Part shown: positions 26,001 through 37,097 of the stretch, one piece after another
Layout of the letters: the number at the start of each line of letters is the position of its first letter
Position numbering within the stretch: the first letter of the stretch is position 1
Assembly (NCBI GenBank): GCA_951394405.1
Contig: OX596335.1
Coordinates: 2,294,001 to 2,358,000 of the forward strand
Direction of reading: 5' to 3'
DNA: 64,000 nt
Source: Coprinellus micaceus
Lineage: Eukaryota; Basidiomycota; Agaricomycetes; Agaricales; Psathyrellaceae
Notes under the pieces: generated by a model
Databases searched by the model: none
Told to the model about the DNA's origin: nothing
What the model saw: only the letters and a program-made list of their open reading frames with translations
Program-made: the position numbers and the translations under genes

Positions 26001-26974
26001 CTGGTGGGTCCAAAAGGCGCTGCATCCTGTGGCACCGTTAATGGACTACGAATCAGACCCACAGACAAGACTTACTTGAGGGCCATCAAGTCGCCTGAGG
26101 TGTTTTCCCGTCCTTGCATTTCACTGTACACCACGCCAGAATTTTGTCCCTTCCCGTCTACGTGATGCACTTCTGTGACGAATCTAGCATAATGCGTCAG
26201 TCGTGCAAATGTGGCTGAATGAGGGGATAAGGCTACCCAGCATTCGTGATAGTGGGGTAAAGGATGTGATCGATATAGATGGGCAGGAGTTGCAAAAATC
26301 CCTGCTCTCCAGCGGTCGAAACGGTATACGCAGTATGGTCGGTGTCCGTCCAGGCGTTTGTTCCGTTAGAAAACCCTCGGTTTGCGAAGAGATCGAGAAT
26401 GCCCTTGTATGGGTATTGTTGAGATCCCATAAATACGAGACTGGTGTCGTCAGCGATACATCGATATGAAATCCTGGGGGGACTCACTGTTCCAGAGTAT
26501 GTGGGCATCCAGAGTCATCGAAGACTACGCCGCGTCAGTTGTTGGTAGATCCAGCAAGGAAGTGAATACGCACTTTCCGTAGGGATAACGAAGTAGCCAT
26601 TTACAATAGGCGCTGGAGAGACGTCAGCTCCCCACTGCCAGAGAACTGGGGGACAACGCACCCTCGTAATCCAAATGCACAACCGACAGGCCAGTGACCC
26701 TGCTCCTCCACTTCGATACAGTGACATCGGTAAAATCTAGCTTGACGCGCTTGACCAGGTCAAAGTTCGCGAAGGATTCGTTGGAATTGGACATTGGAAC
26801 GGAAGGCGGTGATGATGGAGAAGAAGATTGTTGGAAATGAGGGACAGAGCTTGCGCTCCGAAAGCGGAAGGAGTTGAGTTTGGATGGTGTAGCGCCCAAA
26901 CCAGCTGGTGCCGCCCTGTGCACAGGCACCAACCGAGACGCCAGCCGCCAACACACCCTCGACAAACACTGCAT
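23015..26974 (-). CDS. M16 family zinc metalloprotease (Sdd3/YOL098C type)
   Basis: A many-exon gene for a protein of roughly 1000 residues. The inverted zinc motif HTLEH lies in DDSGCPHTLEHLVFMGS. The codon of the second His is split by an intron whose donor is at about 26488. The following segment NAWTDTDHTAYTVSTAG and the downstream ENTSGDLMALKMQRLL are typical of the M16C subgroup that includes yeast YOL098C and C. elegans C05D11.1. Inactive M16 repeats follow. The C terminus is acidic (SEFDSDNVSEESHGDR). Substrates are not known for this subgroup. The start at 26974 gives an Arg-rich, acid-free N terminus (MQCLSRVCWRLASRLVPVHR) that looks mitochondrial. An in-frame ATG (MSNSNESFANF, near 26797) would give a cytosolic form. 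Confidence 0.8.
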
Positions 26975-27148
26975 CCAGCAATATCCACGTCAGAGCAGGA
27001 ATGAACCCTTCAAGCAGTGCTGGCCTTTCTCTACAAAAGCTACTGCCCCATTCTGCATTGCCGTCACGTGCCTAGACATTGATTTCCACCGCCATTTGAA
27101 CAATGAACATTGTAGTTCGCTCTGAATCCTGCTTTTGCACCTAGAATC

Positions 27149-28765
27149 ATGTCTGGCTGGGAGCTACCCGATCACATTACCCGGATCGAACAGCGCAAGG
27201 CCAAGAAGCTGCTGGTTGAGCAGCAGAAGAACATGAAGCCAACGACGCTACTCCTAGAACGGCCATGGCTCCAGATAAAGGAGACTGCGTCGGGAGGGAT
27301 GTCAGCCAAAATTATGACTTGGAATGTTTGTGAGGTCCCTCACTAGTGGTTCAGTCTGGCTGATGAAGAGGGTAGCTCCTGGCCCAAACTCTAGTTCGTA
27401 AGGGATTCCAGGACCTGTCGTTGAGATCGAGCTGAAAGAGCGCTAGGCCGCGACCTCTTCCCGACTAGCGACTGCTTAAAGGCAGCTCAGAGGAGACACC
27501 TCCTTCACGAAGAGATTGAGCGGCAGGACCCTGACATTTTGTGCATGCAAGAGGTTGATACCCTCGATAAGCTCCTCCCTGTCCTCGACAAGGCGGGTTA
27601 CGGCCATCGGTACGCTTCAGGCCCTTTCAAGAAACACGGCTGCCTCATCGCATACAAAAAGTCGTTATACTCTGCAGCCGTTGCAGAAAAGACTATTTTC
27701 TACGATGGCGAGGAAGTCAATGCAGAAGGCACCGATGTTCAGCGGATTGGCAAGTCCTTTAGAACGAAGAATATTGCCCTCATCGTGGGTCTTCAACGGC
27801 TTGACAATTCGAATAACGGGATAGTCGTCGCGACGACCCATCTGTTCTGGCATCCCCGTTATACCTACGAACGCACGCGGTACGGTTTTAACTCTCGACG
27901 ATTAGTTCGACGGCTGATGGGGCTTCCCAGGCAAGCAGGTATTCTCGCTCGTGAAACGACAAAGTTCCGGGTTTCGGACCCATCTCGCCTTTCGTGGCCA
28001 ACTATTCTCGCGGGGGGTAAGATATAAATTTCTCGCTTTCTGTTTATCTGACCCTGATATGGGTCTCATCGCACAGACTTCAACTTCACCCCCCTCGACC
28101 CTGCCTACTCCCTCTTAACCACCACGTCCCTGAACCCTGAACAGGAGGCCATGCTTTCGCCCTCCCGCGTCGTGCACGCCTCCATCGATTCCAGCATCGC
28201 TGTCGCCGCCCCCATCGCCGCAGCCGGGGGTGACGAAGCCGGGGGCGCTGGTGGTGGTGAAGAGCACGATCCGGATCGTGTTATAACGAACGCCCGCTCA
28301 GCAAGGCCAGAGGACGGTTTGCTAGGCTCCGACGGTCTTGTGTCGCTTTTTTCGGGGTTCCCGAGAGCGACGAGCTCATATGCGCTCGGGCTCTCCCAAT
28401 ACGTTGGCAGAGAAGGCGAATTACAGAGGGGCCAAGAAATACCCATCTTCGGTATTACCCATTCATTATCTCCTTCCACTCTTGGGTTCTTCGAGCCATC
28501 GTTTACGAGCTATACCCACTACTGGAAGAGTGTCTTAGGTGAGTCTACACCCTCGTGGTCATACGCATATCTATGTTGTATCATTATTCACCCCCTATCC
28601 GCAGATTATATTTTCGTGCTCACCCCCGATCCTTCGAGCGTTGAAGTGACTGGTCTCCTCGCCCCCCTCCCTGCAGAAGCCATGAACCCAGGCTTACCGC
28701 AGAAGGGCGTCTGCGGCAGTGATCACCTCCCCCTCGTCGTTTCCCTCAAATTCAAGGTGCCCTAA
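27149..28765 (+). CDS. CCR4-like endonuclease/exonuclease/phosphatase (Ngl2/Ngl3 type)
   Basis: Several exons. After a short N terminus, MTWN is joined across two introns to LLAQTLV and RRDLFPTSDCLKAAQRR, the family entry. The middle exon is only about 31 nt. Conserved catalytic elements are PDILCMQEVD (metal-binding Glu), ATTHLFWHPRYTYERTR and, late, FNFTP after an Asp completed by splicing, then FTSYTHYW, DYIFVL and CGSDHLPLVVSLKF with the final catalytic His. This order fits deadenylase-like Ngl2/Ngl3. Yeast Ngl2 trims the 3' end of 5.8S rRNA, which would fit the ribosome-related neighbours. The 28200..28400 insert (Gly/Ala/Glu-rich) is a variable loop. The start at 27149 is the first in frame. 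Confidence 0.8.
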
Positions 28766-29176
28766 CGGTCAACCATCTCGTTATCTCCTTCAGGGGAAAA
28801 GAACAACAAATGTCGTTAGGCAGAAGCGTGAACGGTGACTGGCCCGTGTAGCAACAACGGAGGGAGAGGGGGAACGGAAACGATTGACAGCACACCCTTG
28901 AAACGAATATTAGACAGGAGCACAGTAAGCTACAGGTGGGGGGTATCTCCTTACTTGCACCAATCCACATAAGAAGAGTATGTAGGAAGAATGGGGCAGG
29001 GGTCGTGTAATAATTAGTTCAGTCCACGGAATCTAAAAAGCGCTCACACTGGTATCCTGCAAGCCGGTAGTGGAAAGCTAGCTACGAAACGCTAACTGTG
29101 CCTTGAAATCGAGAAATAAAAAGTAGAGTAGTAAAAATATCCGACTGCCTGCGAAGTCCCGACACACACCGGCTGG
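28766..29176. other. Convergent intergenic region
   Basis: 411 nt holding the 3' regions of the NGL2-like gene (+) and the RhoGEF gene (-). Nothing else seen. Confidence 0.6.
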
Positions 29177-32100
29177 CTACAGCTTCTTGCCACGATCCGA
29201 GCCCGAAACCAGACCGTCGAACAACCCTCCAGCGGAGGACTCGTTTCGAAGCTGGATCATATAGACAATGCCAGTCCGCGCTCCATTGCTGCCCAACTCG
29301 ATGGCGACACCCGTCTTACCCACCCTCTCGACACCGTCCGGCAACACGATCGTAGAGATCAAGATCGACTTCTTCTTGTCGTCCTGTTCTACAACGAGTT
29401 GTTTTACGTTTGTCGGGTCCTCGCGGTACAGCTTGAGCTTCGCAGAGCCTAACGCTTTCCACTGAGCATGTTGCTGTTGCAGGAAGACTTTGCACTTCAT
29501 CTGCGCTGTGATCGACTGCGTTACTGGACCAGTATGGCGAGGCATCTCGGGCACAGGGGAACCGGGCGGGCTGGGTGCTTCAATCGATTCAGGATCGATC
29601 ATTGACTGCACCCTGGATGAAGCGGAGGGCATCATCGGTCGAGCCTGAGGAGCATGAAGGTTGGGCTGCGAATGGTTTCTAACCATAGGGTTGCCGTAAG
29701 GTGATGTGAAGGGTGGAAGCGGAGGTGCTGGGCCGCCGTGGGGATCACCTGAAAATTGGGAGTTCAAGGAGCGGAGGGAAGGCGACTTGTGCATCGAGGG
29801 CTCGGACGGCGGACGGGGAGGGAGACTATTCTGGTGGAAGGGAGGTCCACCAGGTCCACCAGGAGGAAGAGGTCCTCGCATACCAGGGCCCATCATAGGG
29901 GGAAAACCGGGTCGAGGAGGAAGACCGCCTGACCCTCCGGGACCGAACTGCCCTGGGCCTGGGGGGAAAGGGCCTGGTGGCCCACCTGGACCTCGGTTAA
30001 AAGGGGGACCCATGGGGCCGCCAGGAGGACCACCAATGTGGGGGGGAGGATGGCCGCCTATATGGTGAGGGGGAGGGCCACCCATATGACTGGGGGGACC
30101 ACCCATATGTCCAGGAGGAGGGGGACCCATTGGCCCGTTCGGTCCCATATGGGGTCCAGGACCAAGGGGAGGCCCGCCAGGACCTGGAGGTAGACCTTTA
30201 AAGCTAAAGCTCCGCCCAGGAGGAATAATATCGTTCGGACCGGGGGGGCGGAACTGACCACTTAACGGAGGCCCACGGTTGTCGGGAGGTGGAGGTGGCG
30301 GGGGACCATTGCCATCTGGAGGAGGAGGAAGTTCTTGAGATTGTCTTGGGGATGCGTTTTGGAAACGAGCGATGTTGCTGAGGGGAGGCATGGGTGGTGG
30401 TGGTCCTTTTGAAGGCGGAGGCACTACACGTGCAAACGTTCATGTCACGCCGGCATACGAACGGAATTGACAAACTCACATGAACCGGAGAACTCGATAC
30501 AGTCCTTGAAATGGTTCATGAGGCGGTCTCTCTGCTCCCTGTTTGCAGTCTCGAGTATCAGGAACTCCTTGCGCATGATAGCAACCTGCAGCGCATTGTC
30601 TATTCAGAAGGGTCAATTGTTGGGCGGGCACTAAGCAACAACAAAACCTGCCTTGACCGGGGACCTCTGACACTCGCAGGACCTTTCCAGCAAGTGGTGG
30701 ATAGCAAAGCCACATGTCTGCCCCATCGTTGACCGGGTTTGATTGATCTTCAGGTGTCATACGCTCAGCAACTAGGAAGAGATCAGAGAGCAGGTAAACA
30801 TGGCCCTGATGATGCACAACTTCCTGCCCAGTAGCCTTAGGCACAAATCGGATGAGAACCTCCGACGAAGTACGCAGTTCGCGGGTGAATGTGAGTGTGG
30901 GAGGCGACATTTGAAGCTTGACCACTTTGGGGGCCATCGTGAAAATGTCAAGAGTGCGAAGGGTGGACAGTCGCTTTTCGAGGGAAGAAATGGGCATGTT
31001 GAGAGTTGAATTTGATCCACGACTGACAGACGTCGCCGCAGTTTCTCTCGACAATCTTTCCCTAAGCGGAGGCACTCAGCAACTGTCGTAAGCGAAACAG
31101 GATATAATGCGTACCCAACGCTGCTTTCACGCGCCGAACCGCTGTCGCTGCCATGAGCGGATCCCCGACCATTGGGAGGAAGGGAAGTCGGGTTTGGGAC
31201 AGGCGGGCTTAGGGACCGCGCCCTCATGTCGATCACCACCTCATCTTCTGCCTCGTGTGGGCTGGCTCCACCTCCCACCTTAATGTCGGCCCGACTTTCC
31301 AGGGTATCCAAAAGTCTATCCAACGTCTCGAGCGCGCTGATCAAGAGCTTATGATCGCTCCTGCCTGGTGCCGTACTCTTCAACAGCTTGCTGTACAATT
31401 TGCGGTAGTATTTCACCCTGGCCTTCGGCAAAAGGAAAAGCATATCGAGGGTCCAGACGTCGGCATTCCCGCTAGGGGGAGTGCTCTCCGAAAACGCGGA
31501 CAATATTGGCCCAAGCTTTGGGTTGGAGATGACAGGAGTCCAGGTGTCGAAGCCGCCACAATACTTGGCGCAATAGGCAGTGTATGGTGCCTCAAGATCA
31601 TCGATCTAAAGCCAAGCGTCAGCGGAGCTCTTGTCATCAACACCGTATTTTCACGCACCCATCGCATAAGTAAGTCTCCCAATGCCTTTGGGGACGAAGG
31701 GTTTCCACCCATTTCCTTTAATTTCTAGATTACCAAGGGTTAGAGCTGTCAATCACAAATGTGGAAATGGGCCGATCCTCACAGTGTGCAGGTTACGATT
31801 GGCCTTGTAGACGCCCTCGACGGCTCGGAACATCGAATCCAACTCTGGAGGCGGTAAGTTTGAGCGTGACCATGCTGCTGCAACTTTCTGTTGGTGGGTG
31901 GGAGGCGCCGAAGGGTCAGCGTCCAAACTCCGGTGGAGGGTGAGCCAATCGAAACGTACGCGAATGATGCCGGTCAGGCAGTCTACGTAGTTCTTCTCCG
32001 TGTTTACGAGGTCCTCCAAGGGGTTGCCTTTCTTCGACTTTCCTCCGCCTGGAGACGTGGGCGTCGTGGGTGTTGGCGGAACACCTGAAGAGCGAACAAA

Positions 32101-32224
32101 TGTCGGATCGACAGCGGGTCTACGAGTCAGCGTGGCGAGCTCGAGGCATTCCACACGCCTGAATATTCGCACCTAAATCTTGAGAGTATGAAGGGGGCAC
32201 ACCGAGGCCATCGTTGCTGGCCAT
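29177..32224 (-). CDS. Rho guanine nucleotide exchange factor: DH, PH, Pro/Gly-rich linker, C-terminal PH-like domain
   Basis: The start at 32224 (MASNDGLGVPPSYSQDL) joins, across an intron ending at CTCTTCAG, to GVPPTPTTPTSPGGG and then the DH domain entry (NPLEDLVNTEKNYVDCLTGI). The DH domain continues through GDLLMRWVRENT and ETLDRLLDTLESRAD. A PH domain follows (KVVKLQMSPPTLTF to VYLLSDLFLVAERM). After an intron near 30480 comes about 300 residues dominated by Pro, Gly and Met. The last ~110 residues are globular (MKCKVFLQQQHAQWKALGSA, KLKLYREDP, KTGVAIELG) and recall RanBD1/PH folds. Dbl-type GEFs load Rho GTPases with GTP and control polarity. A Rac GTPase lies 17 kb away, but partnership is not implied by sequence. 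Confidence 0.75.
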
Positions 32225-32520
32225 CCGAGGAGGCCTGAGTTGAGTGCGGTGGTTGGGTTGTAGCGTCAAGAAAGGGTGAGGCTACTGTTTTGGGTTTGAC
32301 GATGTGCAGCGCAGGGATCTCGTGTTGAGCCCGCAGCTTGCGTGCTGGGGCTGGGGTGATGACGGGTAATGACAGAAACTGGATTGAACGAGGCAGAGGA
32401 CGATGAGTGACGGTAACAAACGAGGTTTGTCGGTGACAGTATTCCTTCCCACCGCGTGCGAAACGCGCCCTGATCCCAACTTGCACTGACCTCATACCCC
32501 CACAACCACCACCCTCACCA

Positions 32521-33431
32521 TGCCCAACAGTGAACGCAAGGCCATCGAGTACAATCTCATATGGATGGAGCGCACCTTTAAGGAGCGTTCTGCCACAGAA
32601 CGCCTTCTCGCGCCGGAGCTCGAGAACGGTGTCCTCACCCAGCACGACTACGACCTAGCGGTCAGCTTTCTGCCCGGTTTGCATCGGCATTACAATGTAC
32701 GTGCATCGGCCAATTTCAGGAAGCTACGTTTGCGCTGACGGCGCTCACAGAGCCTCGGAACAGTCCTTGGTGCAGGGGCGGCCTACAGTGCAAAGAGGAC
32801 GCAACCCAAGTGGACTGCCGGCCGAACCGCGTCGTTCGTTTTCCTTGGCGCACTGACTGGACGCGCCATAGGAAGTGCTCTAGCAGTCTACACGCACTAT
32901 AGGTTCATCGACCAGATTAAGGAGCCAACAGGCTTCAGTAAGGCGATGGAAAATATTCAGCAGCGGATGGGCACCCCAGGTGGGGCGCCTATTATCATCA
33001 AGCGCCCAAACAACGACACCTCTTCGCCTTCCGATTCCGATTTTCCACCTATTCCTGATGGTGCGTTGCCATCCCGATAAACGCGGCTATCTCCAAGTCT
33101 AATCTTCCTTATCCCAGGCTTCTCGCAACCACAGCCCGTACCCGACCGGGTAGAAGCGACGCCAGTTCCTCCAATCTCGACCTCTCAACCGTCTCAACAG
33201 CCACAGGAGACGACTTGGGATCGCATTCGGAAGGCGAATGGGAATGGTGTAAACCAATCGTCATGGGACACGATCCGGCAGAATCACGAGAAGGTCCAAA
33301 TGCAGAGACGCCCGCCCCCACAGTCCCAAACCAACCCCCTCAGCGAGGATCCACGATATCCAGTTGACAGACCCGACGAGCAAGCCAGGTTCGACGCTAT
33401 GCTCGAGAAAGAGCGGAATTTCAGAGGCTAA
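32521..33431 (+). CDS. Small two-helix membrane protein, OCIA-domain-like
   Basis: Three exons. MPNSERKAIEYNLIWMERTF is followed by FLPGLHRHYN, then after an intron two Gly/Ala-rich hydrophobic stretches, SLGTVLGAGAAYSAKR and SFVFLGALTGRAIGSALAVY, separated by a short QPKWTAGR turn. The second half is Pro/Gln-rich and hydrophilic, ending EARFDAMLEKERNFRG in sense if not in exact wording. The layout (helix, PG turn, short glycine-rich membrane helix, P-x-W, second glycine-rich helix) resembles OCIAD1/2 proteins of endosomes and mitochondria. The likeness is structural and weak, so the assignment is inference. The gene is divergent from the RhoGEF, with 296 nt between starts. Confidence 0.45.
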
Positions 33432-33616
33432 GACGTGACAATTAAGGAAGCGATTATATTGTGAATGGAACCAGACAGCGAGTGGTAACCGGTAAATAAT
33501 CTATAATACAGGTATCGTAGTGTTGCAAGTGTGGTAAATAGACGGTACATTGTGACGACAAAATGCAAATGAAGCGCAGGGACATGAAAGCGTAAGTATG
33601 GGACATGAGGCAGCAA

Positions 33617-36537
33617 TCACATAGGGTTACCCATCCCGTAACCCGATGAGTTGGACAGCATGTCCATGTTGTGGTTGTGCGGGGAATCGGATAAATTGCG
33701 CATTGTCCATCCACCGTTCGATAGCCCGTTGGTGTGCCCATTTGACATCCCACTTGAATGTCCAGAGTGCGTATTGGCCATCCCGCTAGAATGGCCGTTC
33801 AAATGGCCGTTCATTTGTGGAGGAGTCAAGCCAGGACCACCCATAGTATTGGGTGGGGACAACGTCCTATCAGCCATGCCATGCCCACTTCCCTGCTGGT
33901 CATATATCTGCTGTCCAGTGGGGAATGGTGCGCTTGTATCCATAGTCACGGGATTACCATGCTGGTCCTTCTGGAACAGCGACCTGTGTGCGAAGGGATA
34001 TAATGGAACGTTGACCTCAAGAGGGTGTTTTTGGGCCGTCATTCTGACGATTTCTCTCATTAAGCCTTGTAGAAGCCTCTCTTGCCGTGCTGCGTGCACC
34101 TGTAAGCCGCTGACGCCGGGAACCAACGAGAAGGTACTCACTCCCTATCGGCGATCTGCTACCATACTCCAACATGGCAAACCTCAACACATTAATTTCG
34201 CCCCATATCCGTGATTCTCGTTCGGAATCACCAGTCTCGATGTAGTGTTTGCACAGCTGCACGAGCACCACGGCCGCGAGATACCAACATATCTGTGGGG
34301 ACCTCTCAGTATATTGTTGTGAACCACCAACAGCGTTAACCTACCGTGACGAAAGGGTGAAGTTTCGTAACGTCAAGCGAGTCCTGGCCCAGCCTGTAGA
34401 ATGCCTTGAGAATTTCTTTGGCGGCATTCACACAACGGGCCATGGAGACGTTATTGGTGTCGGCGAAGTTGATGTAGGGGTTGTGAAGTGTGATAGTAGC
34501 GCTGTTACATTCGGGTTGAGTATGATGGAACACAGCAGCATAGCAGAAGAAGGGACTTGCGCATGAGGGATGATATGGACCATATACAAGTCCGTGTCCA
34601 AGGTAGCTCCTTCGGGCGTTTCGGTGATGCCGGGATTATTCCGAAAGATAGGGGGTAAGTTCGCCAGGAAGTCGTCACAGACCAATTTGTCGAGCTCCTT
34701 GAACCCCGCCAGTTCGTAGGGATTTTGGTCGGCCCTTGGCGCGGTCGGTGCTCGAAGGTTGCCGCGAACGTTGAAGTCCGTCACACGCCCGAACAACATG
34801 ACCGCTTTGATGAGCAACAAAAAGGAATCCGTATACCGCGGAGGATGGGTGGTGAAAACATCAGGTGTTGACATGTCTTGAGGATTACTGGGTACATGCG
34901 CCTTGAAACAATCACGGTTAATTTCAAACGCGCTGATGAAGGATCACTATAGTGTGGAGATAGGGCTACTCACCTCGGATTCAAAATCTTCAGTTCGCAA
35001 TGGGAGCTCTGTGCCGAGGTCACGCTCGTCGACAGCATGGATCCACCCACCCACAGAGGCGATGCGGTCGAATAGAATGGTCATCCACCAGGTCCTGCGC
35101 CTCGACTCGAGATCACGTAAGTCTTTTGGTGGTGCAAGATACGCCCCCGGAGAATTGTTGCCATGAGTCGAGAAAGTACCAGGATAGTTCAGCCGTAATG
35201 GAACGGCGACTCGCGTCTGAAAGCCAGCGAATATCCAGACTTCGACCCAGCGACCCTCCTGATAGAAATACCATGACAGGAGAATGCAGGCCTGCATTAC
35301 CGAGAAGATATCCTCCCCGCTGGCCATCGTCTTGTCAATGTATTGTCGGGTCTTACTTGCGTGAAATTCGGCAAACTGGTCCCGTCGTGTGCTATCGGGC
35401 AACGTGATGACGTCCTGAGGGTACCACCGCGAGGCAGAAGCGCACTGCAATACAAAGCAGGGTTGTTCAGCACAGCACAACAGCAGCTAGGAAGCATCCT
35501 CCACTCACAATTGCGTGTAATATTGACGAATGAGGAAACCCAGGGTCTTTAGGTGATAACTTCATCGCGGCAAGGAATGATGGCTTGTGAAGGACGCGGG
35601 AACCGCAAGGATCATTTTTGAAGAATACGTCGATACTGGGACGGGTACCATGAGGAAAGGGTTTGGGAAGCACAAGGAAGTCACCTACTAGGTATTCAGA
35701 CGTGCTGGATCAGGTAAGTCTGGATTCCACCCGCTAAAGAGGAGATCCATGAAGGGGTCTGATTCCCCCGCCTTCTTCCCGCCCCCGAGGTCGGGACTTC
35801 CGCTGGAGTCGCCAGGACTCCCTGGGGAGATGAGGCTCATGGCCAGGGAGGCACGGGGCAGCGTAATACCGCCCGAGTCTGGCAATAGAAAGTGAATAGG
35901 CTGCTGTTACAATAAAATGGAGACGCACCACTGGCCCCAGGCGAGGTGGATCGGTTACCGCCGTGCTTGTCATACAGCCGTTGCTTCAGGAGAGCTGTGG
36001 GTGAGATTACAGGCCTTCAGCCTCGATTCTGAACGATACACGGAACCCTGCTCACCAATCTGGTCTTCTAGTTGCCTAATCTTGTCGAGAGGGTCCGTGT
36101 CGGGGGCCAGTGTGAGGCCTTCCACTGGGTCGTAGGAGCACTGCGGCTCGGTTGGGTGTCTAGAAGCACATCAGCACATCCACCCATTGCACAGCGGGGA
36201 TAAGCGACTCACGCATAGCCCACAGGTGCTGGAACACTAATCGTCGTTTGCCATTGCCTGCCCAAACTATCAGTCCTCATCGGCCTCGAGCTCCACTCGA
36301 CGCGACACCCACTTTAGACATGTCCCGCAGTGCGGCCGAGCGGCATCACATTTCTGCAGCAAAGTCAGTGGTGGTATGTGGGCGGGGATGCAAAGTATAC
36401 ACACCAGTTTACGCCTCCGGCACGTCCGACATGCCTTTAGACGAAAGGAGTGTGCGTAAGTTTCGAGTAGACCAAACTCGGAGGGTATGTACCTGGTTTC
36501 GACGGAGTGAGGGACGGGCCTGGGCTACTTTAGGCAT
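33617..36537 (-). CDS. Zn2Cys6 transcription factor with fungal-specific domain (paralogue 1)
   Basis: The first exon (MPKVAQARPSLRRNQ) is spliced to a 30-nt exon (36405..36434) that encodes ACRTCRRRKL. A 41-nt exon (36313..36353) encodes KCDAARPHCGTCL, and a 24-nt exon (36213..36236) completes NVPAPVGYA. Together they give Cys-x2-Cys-x6-Cys-x6-Cys-x2-Cys-x16-Cys. A linker helix (LDKIRQLEDQI) follows. The fungal-specific domain is recognisable in SIDVFFKNDPCGSRVLHKPS, FLAAMKLSP, SVMQACILLSWYFYQEGR and ESRRRTWWMTILFDR. The C terminus is rich in Asn, Gly, His, Met and Ser. It should be a nuclear DNA-binding regulator. The target pathway is unknown. An upstream in-frame ATG at 36651 is possible. 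It is paralogous to the gene at 41373..44494. Confidence 0.85.
36405..36434 (-). other. 30-nt phase-0 exon carrying two zinc ligands of paralogue 1
   Basis: Encodes ACRTCRRRKL. Flanked by introns 36435..36492 (58 nt) and 36354..36404 (51 nt), both in phase 0. Skipping it would delete two Cys ligands without changing the frame. Confidence 0.75.
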
Positions 36538-37097
36538 GGGGGTGGCCGGGGGAGGCGCGGTATCGAGGGCAAAGTACTCAGATTGTTCCTCCAGGCCTGG
36601 AATGCAGATGACGAGGAGGGACGAAGCAGAAAGGGTGACGAGCGAGGTCAACGGAAAGAAGGAAATGATATACAGCGCCGGTGTATTGGCTGGACTTGGT
36701 GTGAGAGTTTATCTGATCGGTCTTATTTCTTGTATTTCTGTGCAGCAACAGTTGATACGGTGGTGTTTCCACTGCCTCACCAGGGACAGGGAGCGCCCTG
36801 CCTTGGGCCCCCGATTCCTGTGAACCTAACGAGCGGAACTGGGGTGCAACACATGTATGAGGATCTCAGCTCAATCGGGACTTCCTCCAAGTCGGATACC
36901 GAATCATGGAAATCTGCTTTATTCTCGATTGACCATCAACAAGAAGAGAACGGTTCGTTTCATGATGAGCAATGGAGAAAGACGCCCCGCTGATCTCGTT
37001 TGCTCATGGGCGCTTCCAGTTTAGTTTCTAGATACGTAATTTCGGCAACACGGAGGATAGATGTGAACGCTATTCGGCACACAAAGTCGAAAGGAAC
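36538..37097. other. Intergenic upstream of paralogue 1
   Basis: 560 nt between the TF start and the YjbQ-like stop. A plus-strand open frame overlaps it but shows no recognisable protein. Confidence 0.55.

Noticed and set aside
29706..30068. Plus-strand Gly/Pro-rich open frame
   Set aside because: It is the mirror of the Pro/Gly-rich segment of the RhoGEF. GGN and CCN codons read open on both strands.
33651..34214. Plus-strand 187-residue open frame
   Set aside because: It is antisense to the low-complexity C terminus of paralogue 1 and crosses its introns. No independent support.
36583..36993. Plus-strand open frame upstream of paralogue 1
   Set aside because: It overlaps the regulator's first exon and promoter, and its sequence has no recognisable domain.
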